64,000 bases of DNA from Chryseobacterium bernardetii. GTDB taxonomy: Bacteria > Bacteroidota > Bacteroidia > Flavobacteriales > Weeksellaceae. Shown piece by piece: positions 22,914 to 31,104 of the stretch (the stretch's first letter is position 1; the number at the start of each line of letters is the position of its first letter). Where the stretch lies: assembly GCF_003815975.1 (NCBI RefSeq), contig NZ_CP033932.1, positions 558,001-622,000 of the forward strand. Reading direction: 5' to 3'. The notes beneath the pieces are model-generated. The model was not told the origin of the DNA and ran no database searches. It was given only the letters and a program-made list of their open reading frames with translations. A program made the position numbers and the translations under genes.

Positions 22914-23260
22914 TTTGATAATATTCTATTTCTAGCCTCTATCTTATCGTGAAACTCTTCAAGCTTATTCAGACGGTCATAACATGCGTTATATTTCCTT
23001 CTGAATCTTTCATTGTGCTGTAGATCTTTCACTGTGTTGGATAGGTACAAACTAATCATCGGCTGTTTCAGCTTCAGATACTCTGCAATTTCCTTCTGTG
23101 TAATTCCAAATCGCTTATTGCAAATGCATGTGAAAATCATTCGCGCATAAACAAACTCTTGTTTTCTGCACTGTGAAACTAATTCTGCCCCTGTTATTCC
23201 AACTTCGGTAGAGACTATTTTTTTAACTTTTTTAAGAACGCTGCTCTTGTCACTCATCAA
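22910..23260 (-). CDS. DnaA domain IV-like DNA-binding regulator
   Basis: 116 residues. The centre QEFVYARMIFTCICNKRFGITQKEIAEYLKLKQP (positions 49-82, shown here only as landmarks QEFVYARMIF and ITQKEIAEYL) and then MISLYLSNTV has the spacing of the helix-turn-helix in DnaA domain IV ('R.iamyl......s...Ia..lg..dhstV'). No ATPase domain is present. Such stand-alone domains act as regulators in phages. It lies last in the early block, next to the tRNA/late junction, and has the shared 27-nt palindrome upstream, so it is the best candidate to act at that site. Confidence 0.6.
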   Translation of the reverse strand: MMSDKSSVLKKVKKIVSTEVGITGAELVSQCRKQEFVYARMIFTCICNKRFGITQKEIAEYLKLKQPMISLYLSNTVKDLQHNERFRRKYNACYDRLNKLEEFHDKIEARNRILSK

Positions 23261-23276
23261 TCAATGACTTACATGA

Positions 23277-23284
23277 CAAATATA
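23277..23284 (-). promoter_or_regulatory. -7 promoter element of the DnaA-like regulator
   Basis: On the minus strand TATATTTG, an exact TAnnTTTG match, 16 nt upstream of the ATG at 23260. The palindrome ends 14 nt further upstream, over the expected -33 region. Confidence 0.5.
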
Positions 23285-23297
23285 GGAATTTATTTTT

Positions 23298-23324
23298 AAA
23301 TTAGAGTCACATTGACTCTAATTT
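23298..23324. promoter_or_regulatory. 27-nt palindrome, copy 2 (candidate operator)
   Basis: Identical to 7195-7221 (arms AAATTAGAGTCA and TGACTCTAATTT around CAT). It overlaps the last codons and TGA of the 94-residue gene (LESM-stop) and lies upstream of the regulator's promoter. Presence inside a coding end shows that the sequence is kept for a reason other than intergenic spacing. Confidence 0.75.
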
Positions 23325-23591
23325 TTCACTTTTTTTCTCAATTATATCCAAAATTGTTTGAGCAGCATCAATACAGGTCGGTTGTTCTTGCTCTTTAAAT
23401 TCTAGGTTTCCGGAGATAGAAGATGCTGTAAAACGCTTGTCTTGGTGTATTGTAAGGGCATTCCAAATCTTTTCTTCTATTTCTTTCTGGTAGACAGAGC
23501 AGAATATCTTTCCGGACCTTTCTCTAATAACTTCTTTTTCGTAACCATTATCCAGCAGGAACTGGTAAAAATTAAATTTCTTTTCCATCAT
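23307..23591 (-). CDS. hypothetical phage protein
   Basis: 94 residues, starting MMEKKFNFYQFLLDNGYEKE, with a Cys and several charged helices. It overlaps the next upstream gene by 4 nt. Its stop codon lies within the shared palindrome. No family recognised. Confidence 0.6.
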   Translation of the reverse strand: MMEKKFNFYQFLLDNGYEKEVIRERSGKIFCSVYQKEIEEKIWNALTIHQDKRFTASSISGNLEFKEQEQPTCIDAAQTILDIIEKKSEKLESM

Positions 23592-24004
23592 AAGTCTTTT
23601 TGTAGTTTTATTAGTTCTATTTCAGTCTTTTGAATATTTACCATGGTATTGGTGATTTCACAAATTGCTTTTGCCTGTAGAAGAAAAGAGGGGTCTTCTT
23701 TCACTTTTTTCAATGCCTCCATTAAGGTGTCTTTTATTTTTAAATTTTCCTCAGGTAAAGCAACAAATGATTTTCTTTCTATCTCTGAAGGGGGACTAAA
23801 TGTTCCAACTTCTTTATGTTCCGAAATTTTACCCAAAAAATTAGTGTAAAATTCATCTGGGTAAAATTGGAAAGTTCTTTGATCAGTAACTATACAAATA
23901 TTTCCTGCAATCTCTTTGTATTTTAAGATTTTGATATTCTGTTTTTCGTAGTGAAAACTCTTACCAACCATCGAATCCAATTGTTCTTTAATATTATTAT
24001 CCAT
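23588..24004 (-). CDS. hypothetical phage protein
   Basis: 138 residues. N-terminal half strand-rich (GKSFHYEKQNIKILKYKEIA), C-terminal half a coiled-coil-like helix (ICEITNTMVNIQKTEIELIK). Overlaps both neighbours by 4-8 nt. No function evident. Confidence 0.6.
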   Translation of the reverse strand: MDNNIKEQLDSMVGKSFHYEKQNIKILKYKEIAGNICIVTDQRTFQFYPDEFYTNFLGKISEHKEVGTFSPPSEIERKSFVALPEENLKIKDTLMEALKKVKEDPSFLLQAKAICEITNTMVNIQKTEIELIKLQKDL

Positions 24005-24653
24005 GATTTTTATTTTCGATTTTATTAATTTGTCTTTTGAGCGCTCCCTTTAATTGAATAAGCTGTCTTAATTCCTCAGGAAATCTTTGCATACTGTTTT
24101 TGCTCATTAGTTCAGAATTACTTAGCATTTCTAAGTTTTCAAGTCTGCAATCTAATGTGTTCCCATTTTTGAAAACAACATTAAACCCTTTCGGAACTTT
24201 TCCATTTGCTGACTCCCAAACCCATAGATGCTTATAAACAAGTTTTCTATTTTGAGGTAATTTTATCATTAAGTACTGATTCCCAGAAGAATCTTTACGT
24301 ATGACTTCATCACCGTCTGCCTTAGCATTATGAGGTATATGATTTTTTTTAAACCTTGTTAACTTTGTCCTTTCAATAGAATCTTGGCTCATATACTCAT
24401 GTTGCTTTTTACCTTTGTTTTCGGGTACCCTACCCTTTTTGTATACATTCTGTTGAGCTTTTAAATTGCTTTTCCAATTTTCACGAGAATTTTCTTTTAT
24501 GAAATCGATGCTCTTTTTCAATCCTAATGAAAAAGCTTTATTATAAACTGATGATACAGAGATATTTAATTTCAATGCAATGTCATATGTTCGAACATTT
24601 TCATAATTTCTTTTTAAATACTCAATCATTTGTAAAGTCCAAACTACTTTCAT
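23997..24653 (-). CDS. HNH endonuclease with N-terminal HTH module
   Basis: 218 residues. Residues 1-48 form a SANT-like HTH (WTLQMIEYLKRNYENVR, then IALKLNISVSSVYNKAFSLG). Residues about 125-190 match HNH_3-type nucleases of phages: YKHLWVWESANGKVPKGF, VVFKNGNTLDCRLENLEML. The first His of the HNH is in KHLW, Asn in KNGNTLD. This type is often a homing endonuclease or a packaging-related nicking enzyme. It overlaps rusA by 4 nt and fits the early block. Confidence 0.85.
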   Translation of the reverse strand: MKVVWTLQMIEYLKRNYENVRTYDIALKLNISVSSVYNKAFSLGLKKSIDFIKENSRENWKSNLKAQQNVYKKGRVPENKGKKQHEYMSQDSIERTKLTRFKKNHIPHNAKADGDEVIRKDSSGNQYLMIKLPQNRKLVYKHLWVWESANGKVPKGFNVVFKNGNTLDCRLENLEMLSNSELMSKNSMQRFPEELRQLIQLKGALKRQINKIENKNHG

Positions 24654-25096
24654 AATTCTTCAAATTCGATTTCAATTCTTGGTACAGTGCCGTAGATTTT
24701 TGATACATTCGACATTTTAACAACTTGAGAGTCGTTGAGGTATACTATACCCTGCAAAGCGTCAAATAAAGGTTTGTTAAGGTTGTCTGTGAGGTCCGGC
24801 TTAACATCGCGGTAAAACACCTCTCCTGATTCAAGCTGTTTCATTTTTCTTTTGCTCCATCCTTTTTGTGGAGGGAAAACATAAAGAAGTTTCGTAACAT
24901 GAAGAGGTTTAGATGAAGGGACAAACCCTACTGGTAATTGTGACTTTACATCATAAGCCAGGTTTCTTTCATTTCGTTTGATGTCATTAGTTTGATAGTG
25001 TTGAACAAAAGTTTTTCCTGTCTTCGTTTTAGCAACCCTTGATCTTACAGATTGCTTAGGTTGGGGTATACCCAATATTTTTAGAGCGATTTTCAT
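24650..25096 (-). CDS. RusA family Holliday junction resolvase
   Basis: 148 residues. The catalytic core RDVKPDLTDNLNKPLFDALQ, followed by GIVYLNDSQVVKM, matches the RusA pattern KPDxDNLxKxxxDALxGxxxxDDxQV, with one inserted residue between KPDL and DN and Asn-Asp in place of Asp-Asp. Acidic residues needed for metal binding remain. It resolves recombination intermediates before packaging. Confidence 0.9.
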   Translation of the reverse strand: MKIALKILGIPQPKQSVRSRVAKTKTGKTFVQHYQTNDIKRNERNLAYDVKSQLPVGFVPSSKPLHVTKLLYVFPPQKGWSKRKMKQLESGEVFYRDVKPDLTDNLNKPLFDALQGIVYLNDSQVVKMSNVSKIYGTVPRIEIEFEEL

Positions 25097-25280
25097 TGTA
25101 AGCTGATTTTAAATATGTGCGTGATTTGTTTTCTCTGTTCTTTTGGTAGAGGTTTTTAAAAGCTCCCATTGCCTCGGCTTTGTCTAAGCTGCTCAATTTC
25201 GGCTCGGAGCTTTGAGTTTTCGGCTCGTAGTTGGAAGCATTCACGGCTTCGCCTATTTTTGATTTCATAAATATTTTCAA
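25056..25280 (-). CDS. possible overlapping small protein
   Basis: 74 residues bridging the 59-nt gap between the gene at 25156 and rusA, overlapping both (125 and 41 nt). Basic C-terminus (SRTYLKSAYNENRSKNIG). If real it would explain the gap, but large overlaps in a different frame make this doubtful. Confidence 0.25.
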   Translation of the reverse strand: MKIFMKSKIGEAVNASNYEPKTQSSEPKLSSLDKAEAMGAFKNLYQKNRENKSRTYLKSAYNENRSKNIGYTPT

Positions 25281-25638
25281 GAATTGATTTAATGTAAGTC
25301 ATATCTCGACTAATGGTTTTTAGACCTATGTACCATGACTTTTTTTGATTTTCAAGCATAGCAATGACTTCTTTTTCATTAGCCTCATTACTTCCTGGAG
25401 TAAGTTCTCCTCTAGCCTTCATCATCGCTTTCTGATCACTTTTGTGGAGAAGATCTTCTATTCCAGAAAAAGCGTTCATTAGCTTATCTGTGACTATCTG
25501 CTGGGTTTCCACATCATCTTGGGAAACAATGTTTCGATCCCATTTAGCCAACCACCCTTTAAAATGGGAAATCATCGTCATCGTCTCCGGTGTATACAGG
25601 TTGTGCGATTGGTTGTGTTGTTCTTGTTTCATTTCCAA
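25156..25638 (-). CDS. hypothetical phage protein, coiled coil
   Basis: 160 residues. Helical throughout, ending in a leucine/Arg-rich coiled coil (CFQLRAENSKLRAEIEQLRQ). Its first 80 nt overlap the end of the ATPase gene in another frame, which is long; internal ATGs at codon 18 or 20 (METMT region) could reduce it. No family recognised. Confidence 0.55.
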   Translation of the reverse strand: MEMKQEQHNQSHNLYTPETMTMISHFKGWLAKWDRNIVSQDDVETQQIVTDKLMNAFSGIEDLLHKSDQKAMMKARGELTPGSNEANEKEVIAMLENQKKSWYIGLKTISRDMTYIKSILENIYEIKNRRSRECFQLRAENSKLRAEIEQLRQSRGNGSF

Positions 25639-26671
25639 ATGCTTCTTCTGGTGTGAATCTGAATTGATTAATGTTTACAGGCGTACTTACAGGACTTCTA
25701 TCGTAGAACTTCGTACAGCTGGCAAAAGCAAACTTTGTTGTCTCATTTTCGATGTAATCCTCGTAATATCTTCGGCTTTTCCAGTCGAAGTAAATATCAT
25801 AGGTCCCCCACTTTGCAATCCCTTCCGGCTTAACTTTCAGGATATGGATATTCGTTTGGTTCTCCTTGACAATTGGTCCTTTTTCAGGATCATCATTTGG
25901 CTCAGGACGGTGAACAAGAATCTGCAGCATAGCTTTTCTGTTATTATTTTTCCCTCCATAAAACTCATCTGCCAATGCAAGAAGCTTTTTACGTTTGCCA
26001 GTCTTTGGATCGTAGGTCTTCTGAGTTTCTGCAACGTGATTCACTACTATGTCAAATCTGTTATTCTCTTCCGCCTCCAGATTAATCCGATTTAAGCACC
26101 TCAATACTTCACTTGCTTTCGGTTCAAAGTCATCAACATCGTATATCGGGTCTATTACAAGGCTATCGAACTTAATCCCATAGAACTGCTCTGCTTTCTC
26201 CAACTCTTTGTAAATGTTTTCCAGAGTCTGGTAACTTGAATCCTTCCGGTTCTGCTTGAAAACGTATAGCTTGTCAAGAAGAAAATGTTCCGCTTCATCT
26301 GCCTCAGCGTCTGACATTGCATAAGGATTTTTACTCCCATCTGGCCGGATTAGCGAGTATGGTTTTCCTTGCCATAGTCCGCAGAAGTGTGTGAATACCT
26401 TTTCAACATCCCCGGACTCCGTTGTAAACAAAGCAACTTTGAAATTATGCTTCTCAATCAGCTGCATAACGAGTTCGTTTGTGAATTGAGATTTACCGTG
26501 GTTCGGCTCCCCTCCAAGTAGCAAAGTACATTTCCTTGACCCCATCAGGTAACGGCCTTTGTCAAACTGATTCCAAGTGTGAAATCCAAAGTGTACCGGT
26601 GTTAACTCTCCTCTCTCCCGGATCTCCCTCATTTTTCGTTGGGTTCTCCCCTGTAAGTCTATGAAGCCCAT
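25559..26671 (-). CDS. RecA/DnaB-fold ATPase (replicative helicase-like)
   Basis: 370 residues. Walker A is LLLGGEPNHGKSQFTNEL; Walker B-like FDSLVIDPIYDVD; and a later IVVNHVAETQKTY fits motif H3 of DnaB-type proteins. No DnaB N-terminal domain is present. The C-terminus TGDDDDDFPF resembles the acidic tip of single-strand-binding proteins. The gene overlaps the DUF4373 gene by 13 nt; the two probably act together in phage replication. Confidence 0.8.
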   Translation of the reverse strand: MGFIDLQGRTQRKMREIRERGELTPVHFGFHTWNQFDKGRYLMGSRKCTLLLGGEPNHGKSQFTNELVMQLIEKHNFKVALFTTESGDVEKVFTHFCGLWQGKPYSLIRPDGSKNPYAMSDAEADEAEHFLLDKLYVFKQNRKDSSYQTLENIYKELEKAEQFYGIKFDSLVIDPIYDVDDFEPKASEVLRCLNRINLEAEENNRFDIVVNHVAETQKTYDPKTGKRKKLLALADEFYGGKNNNRKAMLQILVHRPEPNDDPEKGPIVKENQTNIHILKVKPEGIAKWGTYDIYFDWKSRRYYEDYIENETTKFAFASCTKFYDRSPVSTPVNINQFRFTPEEAFGNETRTTQPIAQPVYTGDDDDDFPF

Positions 26672-27414
26672 GGTCCCGGAATATTTTGTTCAATTTTGTT
26701 GTTTACCAAATTACTTCCTCCAAACTTTGGCTCATTTCTCTTCCAGGTTCCTAGTCTGCCTTTTGCACTCCAGGTCTTTTCAAGTTGAAACCTCATCTTA
26801 CCAGAAGCTGACGGCTCAGTCCAATAATCGAAAAAGTCTCTTACGGTATCTTTACCAAATTCTTTGACAAAGATTTTTAACGATTCATAGAATTCCTGTT
26901 TAGAAAATTGTTTGAAAGATTTAACAGGGTTTGAATCGCCGGAAGGCGAAAAAGGAATATCTATAACAGTATTACTTTCTTTTCTTTTACTTTCCTTTCC
27001 TTTACTTTCCTTTAAAGCATTCCCTTCGTTTTGCGTTGGCAATGCGTTCGCATTTTTTTCGCTTTTGTTCCATCTAATTTCTGCCGATTTTCGAGCTTTT
27101 TCAGACTTTTCATTTTTGAAGTTCATATTCTCAACCATACGTTTAGAGAAGAATGACTTCTTATCATCTGTAAATTCAAAAAGACCAAAATCTTCAATTA
27201 CCGACTTTACTTTTTCAGAGCTTACACGAAAGTCAAAGGCTAAAATATTATAATCTTTGACGCTCATATTATCTCTTTCATCGCGTAATCTTTCAAGAAT
27301 CATAAAGTAAATGCCATAACCTTCAGCACCTAGTTTCATTCGCACGGCGAGAAGTTTCTCATCATTACGAGCGTTACTGTCATGGCTGAAATAGTATGAA
27401 TCCTTTTTACTCAT
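26659..27414 (-). CDS. DUF4373 / Lin1244-type replication protein
   Basis: 251 residues. The N-terminal winged-helix domain reads YYFSHDSNARNDEKLLAVRM, GAEGYGIYFMILERLRDE, the hallmark of DUF4373 (Lin1244/Lin1753-like). A basic Ser/Lys/Glu linker with KESKGKESKRKESN separates it from a C-terminal DnaD-like domain (FFDYWTEPSASGKMRFQ). Such proteins load the phage helicase. The neighbouring ATPase supports that. Confidence 0.85.
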   Translation of the reverse strand: MSKKDSYYFSHDSNARNDEKLLAVRMKLGAEGYGIYFMILERLRDERDNMSVKDYNILAFDFRVSSEKVKSVIEDFGLFEFTDDKKSFFSKRMVENMNFKNEKSEKARKSAEIRWNKSEKNANALPTQNEGNALKESKGKESKRKESNTVIDIPFSPSGDSNPVKSFKQFSKQEFYESLKIFVKEFGKDTVRDFFDYWTEPSASGKMRFQLEKTWSAKGRLGTWKRNEPKFGGSNLVNNKIEQNIPGPWAS

Positions 27415-27422
27415 GTTTAGTT

Positions 27423-28637
27423 TTACTTTTGAAATGGTACATTCGTGAGTTGTCTGCCGTTATTGGATATAAAAAACAATCCATTTGGCGTCTGCTCGAT
27501 TTTCATTGTTTCTATTTTGCCGAAAAAGTTGATATTTCCTCCAAGGTCAACTATCCAGGCATTTTCTTTTTTTGGTGAGATCCTCATAGCTCTACCAACT
27601 ATCTGGTAGTATAAGGCTAGTGACATTGTAGATCTTGCTATTAGAACACATTCAAGTTCTGGATAATCAAATCCTGTTGTAAGCACTCCTACATTTACTA
27701 CACATCTTATCTTTCCTGATTTGAATTGAGTAAGAATCTTTTCTCTATCTTCTTTTCTTGTAGACCCGGTAAGTACTACTGATCCAGGAATCCTCTTAGA
27801 TACAGTCTCAGCCTCTTCAATCAGAGAGCAGAATATCAATAGGTTTTTTCTTTTTGCTAAAAGCCTCAAAGAGTATTCTACTATCTTAGAAGGCATATCA
27901 ATTACCTTGTAGTACCGTCTTAATGATTGTTCTGTAAAGTCGGTTCCGGAACTATTTACTTGCAGCATTGTTCTATCAACTACATTAAATGAGAAGTATT
28001 CTAATTTGGCCAGATAAGGAGGATCATTATAAAATAATTCTGAATTCTGAACATAGTAAAGCACCTCATCAAATATCTTCGGGCGTGTTCTCGTCAAGAA
28101 CTTAAGCTGTGCCCCTTCCATTGAGTTATGCAAACGATATGGTGTTGCAGTTAATCCAAGTACTTTTGCTTTCGGAAAAGCGCTGATAAACTCTTCATAC
28201 ATACCCCCTTTTGCATTTACCAAATGGCATTCATCAATGATAATATGCTCAAGTCCTTGGAATAGATGCTTCTTATTGATAATACTTCCAATCGTACAGA
28301 AAGTGATTGTATCAACTTTCTTCTGTCCTGCTGAAGCGGAGTATATCGATGCTCTGTAACCACTACTGATATACTTTGCAAAGTTCTGTTCCAGGATTTC
28401 CTTTGAAGGCTGTAAAATGATTGTTTTCCCTTCCAGAGGAGCAAGTATATTTGCAATTACTACAGATTTACCTGCCCCGGTAGGAAGAATTAATATTTTG
28501 TTTTTCTTTGAGTCGCTTTTGAAAAAGTCAACTCCAGCGTCAACAGCTTCTTTTTGATAAGGTCTTAATGTGAACTTTGGTTTGTCAATAGTAAACAGGT
28601 TTGGAGCATTCTCTTTTACGATTTCTGCTAATGCCAT
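27423..28637 (-). CDS. DEAD/DEAH-box SF2 helicase (UvsW/type III restriction-like)
   Basis: 404 residues. Motif I LILPTGAGKSVVIANIL, motif Ia ILQPSKEIL, motif II IIDECHL (DECH), motif III LGLTATPYR, motif V NVGVLTTGFDYPELE, motif VI YYQIVGRAMRI. All SF2 motifs are complete. Probably branch migration or annealing helicase in phage replication and recombination. No restriction domain is attached. Confidence 0.9.
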   Translation of the reverse strand: MALAEIVKENAPNLFTIDKPKFTLRPYQKEAVDAGVDFFKSDSKKNKILILPTGAGKSVVIANILAPLEGKTIILQPSKEILEQNFAKYISSGYRASIYSASAGQKKVDTITFCTIGSIINKKHLFQGLEHIIIDECHLVNAKGGMYEEFISAFPKAKVLGLTATPYRLHNSMEGAQLKFLTRTRPKIFDEVLYYVQNSELFYNDPPYLAKLEYFSFNVVDRTMLQVNSSGTDFTEQSLRRYYKVIDMPSKIVEYSLRLLAKRKNLLIFCSLIEEAETVSKRIPGSVVLTGSTRKEDREKILTQFKSGKIRCVVNVGVLTTGFDYPELECVLIARSTMSLALYYQIVGRAMRISPKKENAWIVDLGGNINFFGKIETMKIEQTPNGLFFISNNGRQLTNVPFQK

Positions 28638-28638
28638 T

Positions 28639-28854
28639 CTACTCTAATTTTTTGGTATAATCTATTGGATCCAAATCCCCATGTTCGCTATTGGTTAGCT
28701 CAACTCCTCCTCCGCATTCAGGACAAATTTCATATTCAAATGATCTACCATGCCATTCAGAAAATTCTCCATCTATATCACATTCTTCTCTATTCCCTTC
28801 CCAACCACAATCAATACACATAGCAATATCTAATATTCTTTTTTCGCTTTCCAT
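28639..28854 (-). CDS. small zinc-ribbon protein
   Basis: 71 residues with two Cys pairs, CIDCGWEG and CPECGGG, spaced for one zinc. Acidic otherwise. The upstream and downstream genes abut within 2 nt. Function unknown; small zinc ribbons are common companions in phage replication blocks. Confidence 0.65.
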   Translation of the reverse strand: MESEKRILDIAMCIDCGWEGNREECDIDGEFSEWHGRSFEYEICPECGGGVELTNSEHGDLDPIDYTKKLE

Positions 28855-28855
28855 A

Positions 28856-29455
28856 CTACTCTATTTTTGCGTTTTCAAAATCATCATCATTATCTGCAGC
28901 ATCAAAATCCATTGAAAGCTGTTCATATTGTGGTGCCGTTTTCCCATTCATGTAAGCTTCCACTTGGTGAATAACAATATCTAATCTGTCTCTCAATTCT
29001 TCGATATATAGATACGTTCCATTGTCACCGATCTTAACCTTTGGAGTACTGAATGTTATAGTTCCGATACTGGTTTCTTTACTTCCGGAAAGAATGACTG
29101 ATTTGTTTTCGTCAGTACCGGTAATTTTGAAGGAAGAAACGTTGAACTTCTCAAGATCCTCATGTTCTTCTAAGTCATCAATATGAGTTTGGTTATTCGC
29201 CCAGTGAAATACTCCGTCGATATGAGCTAAGAAAACATCAAGCTGCTTAAATGCTTCAAACATATCATCATGTACAATATGTACTCCTTTTCTTGCTAAT
29301 TCATCCCCTTTAGTAAGTCCATGTAGTAGTTCATACGAATAGTTACATGACATATCTTTTAGAACTGCTGATTTAATTTCTATTTGCTTTTCCTCAGGTT
29401 GGAATTCAGACATTGCAGCTAATTGATCAGAATTGATTTCGATTACTTTACCCAT
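28856..29455 (-). CDS. hypothetical phage protein
   Basis: 199 residues. N-terminal helical half (ELLHGLTKGDELARKG), a beta-rich centre (FNVSSFKITGTDENKSVILSG) and an acidic tail (DFDAADNDDDFEN). The layout suits an ssDNA-associated accessory protein but no fold is recognised, and the tail is not the SSB type. Lies in the recombination/replication run. Confidence 0.65.
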   Translation of the reverse strand: MGKVIEINSDQLAAMSEFQPEEKQIEIKSAVLKDMSCNYSYELLHGLTKGDELARKGVHIVHDDMFEAFKQLDVFLAHIDGVFHWANNQTHIDDLEEHEDLEKFNVSSFKITGTDENKSVILSGSKETSIGTITFSTPKVKIGDNGTYLYIEELRDRLDIVIHQVEAYMNGKTAPQYEQLSMDFDAADNDDDFENAKIE

Positions 29456-29627
29456 GATTTGTATTGTATTTTAAAAAGTTGTACATCCAGATAGCACCTG
29501 TTTTGAAGTCGTCTTTTATCGCTTTAGATGCTGTTTTAAATTCGCTTTCCTGCTTTTCTCCCAGAGTTTCCTTAGCGTGAGCTTCAGCAGCTTTTTCTAT
29601 GTAGGTTTTTAAATGATCTTTTTTCAT
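29448..29627 (-). CDS. hypothetical 59-residue phage protein
   Basis: ATG at 29627, TAA at 29450-29448, overlapping the next gene's start by 8 nt. MKKDHLKTYIEKAAEAHAKE and IWMYNFLKYNTNHG at the ends; helical and basic/acidic mixed. Similar short proteins ('...ksA..al.a.l....fk.Ga.wm...l') are frequent in Bacteroidota phages. Small, so below common annotation cut-offs. Confidence 0.6.
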   Translation of the reverse strand: MKKDHLKTYIEKAAEAHAKETLGEKQESEFKTASKAIKDDFKTGAIWMYNFLKYNTNHG

Positions 29628-29629
29628 GG

Positions 29630-30496
29630 TTACAATCCAAATTTTATTTTAACTACCTCAATGATTGAAATGTATTCTTTAGCATTTTTACCTTCTCCAT
29701 GTGTTTTCCTAACCTCTTTCTCAAATTCTTCAATAGAACCGGAAAAACAACCGCAGCTAACTTTTATCTTATTATCTTTCTCTTTGAAGAAAGTAGTAGT
29801 TCTATTAGTAGATCCGAAATTCTGGAAACAGCAATAGTCATTATTAGATTTCGTCTCAGCATCACCGGACACCTCAGCATTACCGTACACCCTAGCATTA
29901 CCGGACACCCTAGCATCACCGGACACCTCAGCATTACCGGACACCCTAGCATCACCGGACACCTCAGCATTACCGTACACCCTAGCATTACCGGACACCT
30001 CAGCATTACCGGACACCCTAGCATTACCGGACACCCTAGCATTACCGTACACCCTAGCATTACCGGACACCTCAGCATTACCGTACACCCTAGCATTACC
30101 GGACACCTCAGCATTACCGTACACCCTAGCATTACCGGACACCTCAGCATTACCGTACACCCTAGCATTACCGGACACCTCAGCATTACCGTACACCCTA
30201 GCATTACCGGACACCTCAGCATTACCGTACACCCTAGCATTACCGGACACCCTAGCATTACCGGACACCCTAGCATCACCGGACACCTCAGCATTACCGT
30301 ACACCCTAGCATTACCGGACACCTCAGCATTACCGGACACCCAAGCATTACCGGACAGACACTCTTCTTTTTCTACCCATCCTCCTAATTCACCTTCATT
30401 TACGTATTTTGATTTTTTAGTAGCTTTAATTCTGAAAAGCTTAATTCCAAAAGCATTAATTTTATACTCTTGTGTTAGTTCAAAATGTTTTTCCAT
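29630..30496 (-). CDS. hexapeptide-repeat protein (GNAxVx repeats)
   Basis: 288 residues. Residues 1-47 form a small N-terminal domain (INAFGIKLFRIKATKKSKY, GELGGWVEKEE). Residues 48-215 are 28 hexapeptides of the form [SY]-G-[ND]-A-[ER]-V. Such tandem hexapeptides build a left-handed beta-helix-like rod. The C-terminal 70 residues (YCCFQNFGSTNRTTTFFKEK; CGCFSGSIEEFEKEV) form a small Cys-containing cap. Similar proteins occur in many phages with unknown role. Repeat number may vary. Confidence 0.75.
   Translation of the reverse strand: MEKHFELTQEYKINAFGIKLFRIKATKKSKYVNEGELGGWVEKEECLSGNAWVSGNAEVSGNARVYGNAEVSGDARVSGNARVSGNARVYGNAEVSGNARVYGNAEVSGNARVYGNAEVSGNARVYGNAEVSGNARVYGNAEVSGNARVYGNARVSGNARVSGNAEVSGNARVYGNAEVSGDARVSGNAEVSGDARVSGNARVYGNAEVSGDAETKSNNDYCCFQNFGSTNRTTTFFKEKDNKIKVSCGCFSGSIEEFEKEVRKTHGEGKNAKEYISIIEVVKIKFGL
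29852..30355. repeat. 28-unit, 18-nt coding tandem repeat
   Basis: Units such as CCGGACACCTCAGCATTA and CCGTACACCCTAGCATTA alternate with few substitutions. Because 18 is divisible by three, other frames on both strands stay open too. Near-identity makes slippage or unequal exchange likely. Confidence 0.9.
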
Positions 30497-30500
30497 GATT

Positions 30501-30668
30501 TTATTCTAAGTCTTTAATGTTACAAGGGAATCGACAACCGTTATATCTTTCACATGTTACAGCGTTCCCACTAATACTGATTATTGTTACTTTTTCACCT
30601 TTTGAGGCCCAGAAGCTTTTCCCAAACTTTGCATCCTTATTTAGGACCATTGAATCACCGATTTTCAT
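30501..30668 (-). CDS. hypothetical 55-residue phage protein
   Basis: ATG at 30668, TAA ending at 30501. MKIGDSMVLNKDAKFGKSFW, VTIISISGNAVTC, RYNGCRFPCN: a compact beta protein like the 'KOW/SH3' type with three Cys. It overlaps the NinB-like stop by ATGA. Too short for many callers, but coupling supports it. Confidence 0.6.
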   Translation of the reverse strand: MKIGDSMVLNKDAKFGKSFWASKGEKVTIISISGNAVTCERYNGCRFPCNIKDLE

Positions 30669-31102
30669 AATTCAATTTTTAATTGTTCATTGGGTTCCGG
30701 GAGAGTCACATTGAAAAACTCTAATGCAAACTGCCGGATCTTCTGTTTAAATTCAAACTCCCACTCATATGTATTAAGCTCTGTTGAAGATTTTGGAACT
30801 CGAATGAATGAGCCGGTTTCCTCATTAATTTTTTCTTCGTAATTACAGTTAAGCTTAATTATTTCGTGGACATCGTTGGCGTCTCGTATTTCGCCCCAGG
30901 TATCAAGTATTGCTCTTTGAAGGATAGGAATCCAAACTCCCCAATAGAAAGCGTTCTCATTGTTACTCCTTTTCTTATATTTCCTTTTGAAAACTATTTT
31001 GATCTCCTTACCTTCAAATTGCTTTATTGCGTTTCTTATGAGGTCTTTATTTATTCTGAATTGACCTTCTGAAATTCTGGTATCAATCTCGATGGATTTC
31101 AT
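30665..31102 (-). CDS. NinB/Orf-like recombination protein (tentative)
   Basis: 145 residues. KRKYKKRSNNENAFYWGVWI then a long helix region (DVHEIIKLNCNYEEKI) matches the layout of small phage proteins 'kRS.~Q~ayyWgviip' placed beside ERF and RecE-like genes, comparable with NinB/Orf recombination mediators. Direct homology to lambda NinB is weak. A partial version of the shared palindrome occurs at 30702-30725 within its 3' end. Confidence 0.5.
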   Translation of the reverse strand: MKSIEIDTRISEGQFRINKDLIRNAIKQFEGKEIKIVFKRKYKKRSNNENAFYWGVWIPILQRAILDTWGEIRDANDVHEIIKLNCNYEEKINEETGSFIRVPKSSTELNTYEWEFEFKQKIRQFALEFFNVTLPEPNEQLKIEL

Positions 31103-31104
31103 AA

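Noticed and set aside
29852..30355. CRISPR-like look of regularly spaced repeats
   Set aside because: Units are 18 nt, contiguous, coding and without spacers; no cas genes.
29699..30388. Long open frame on the plus strand through the repeat array (and another minus frame)
   Set aside because: The 18-nt period keeps all frames open; the minus-strand hexapeptide protein has real N- and C-terminal domains, the others do not.
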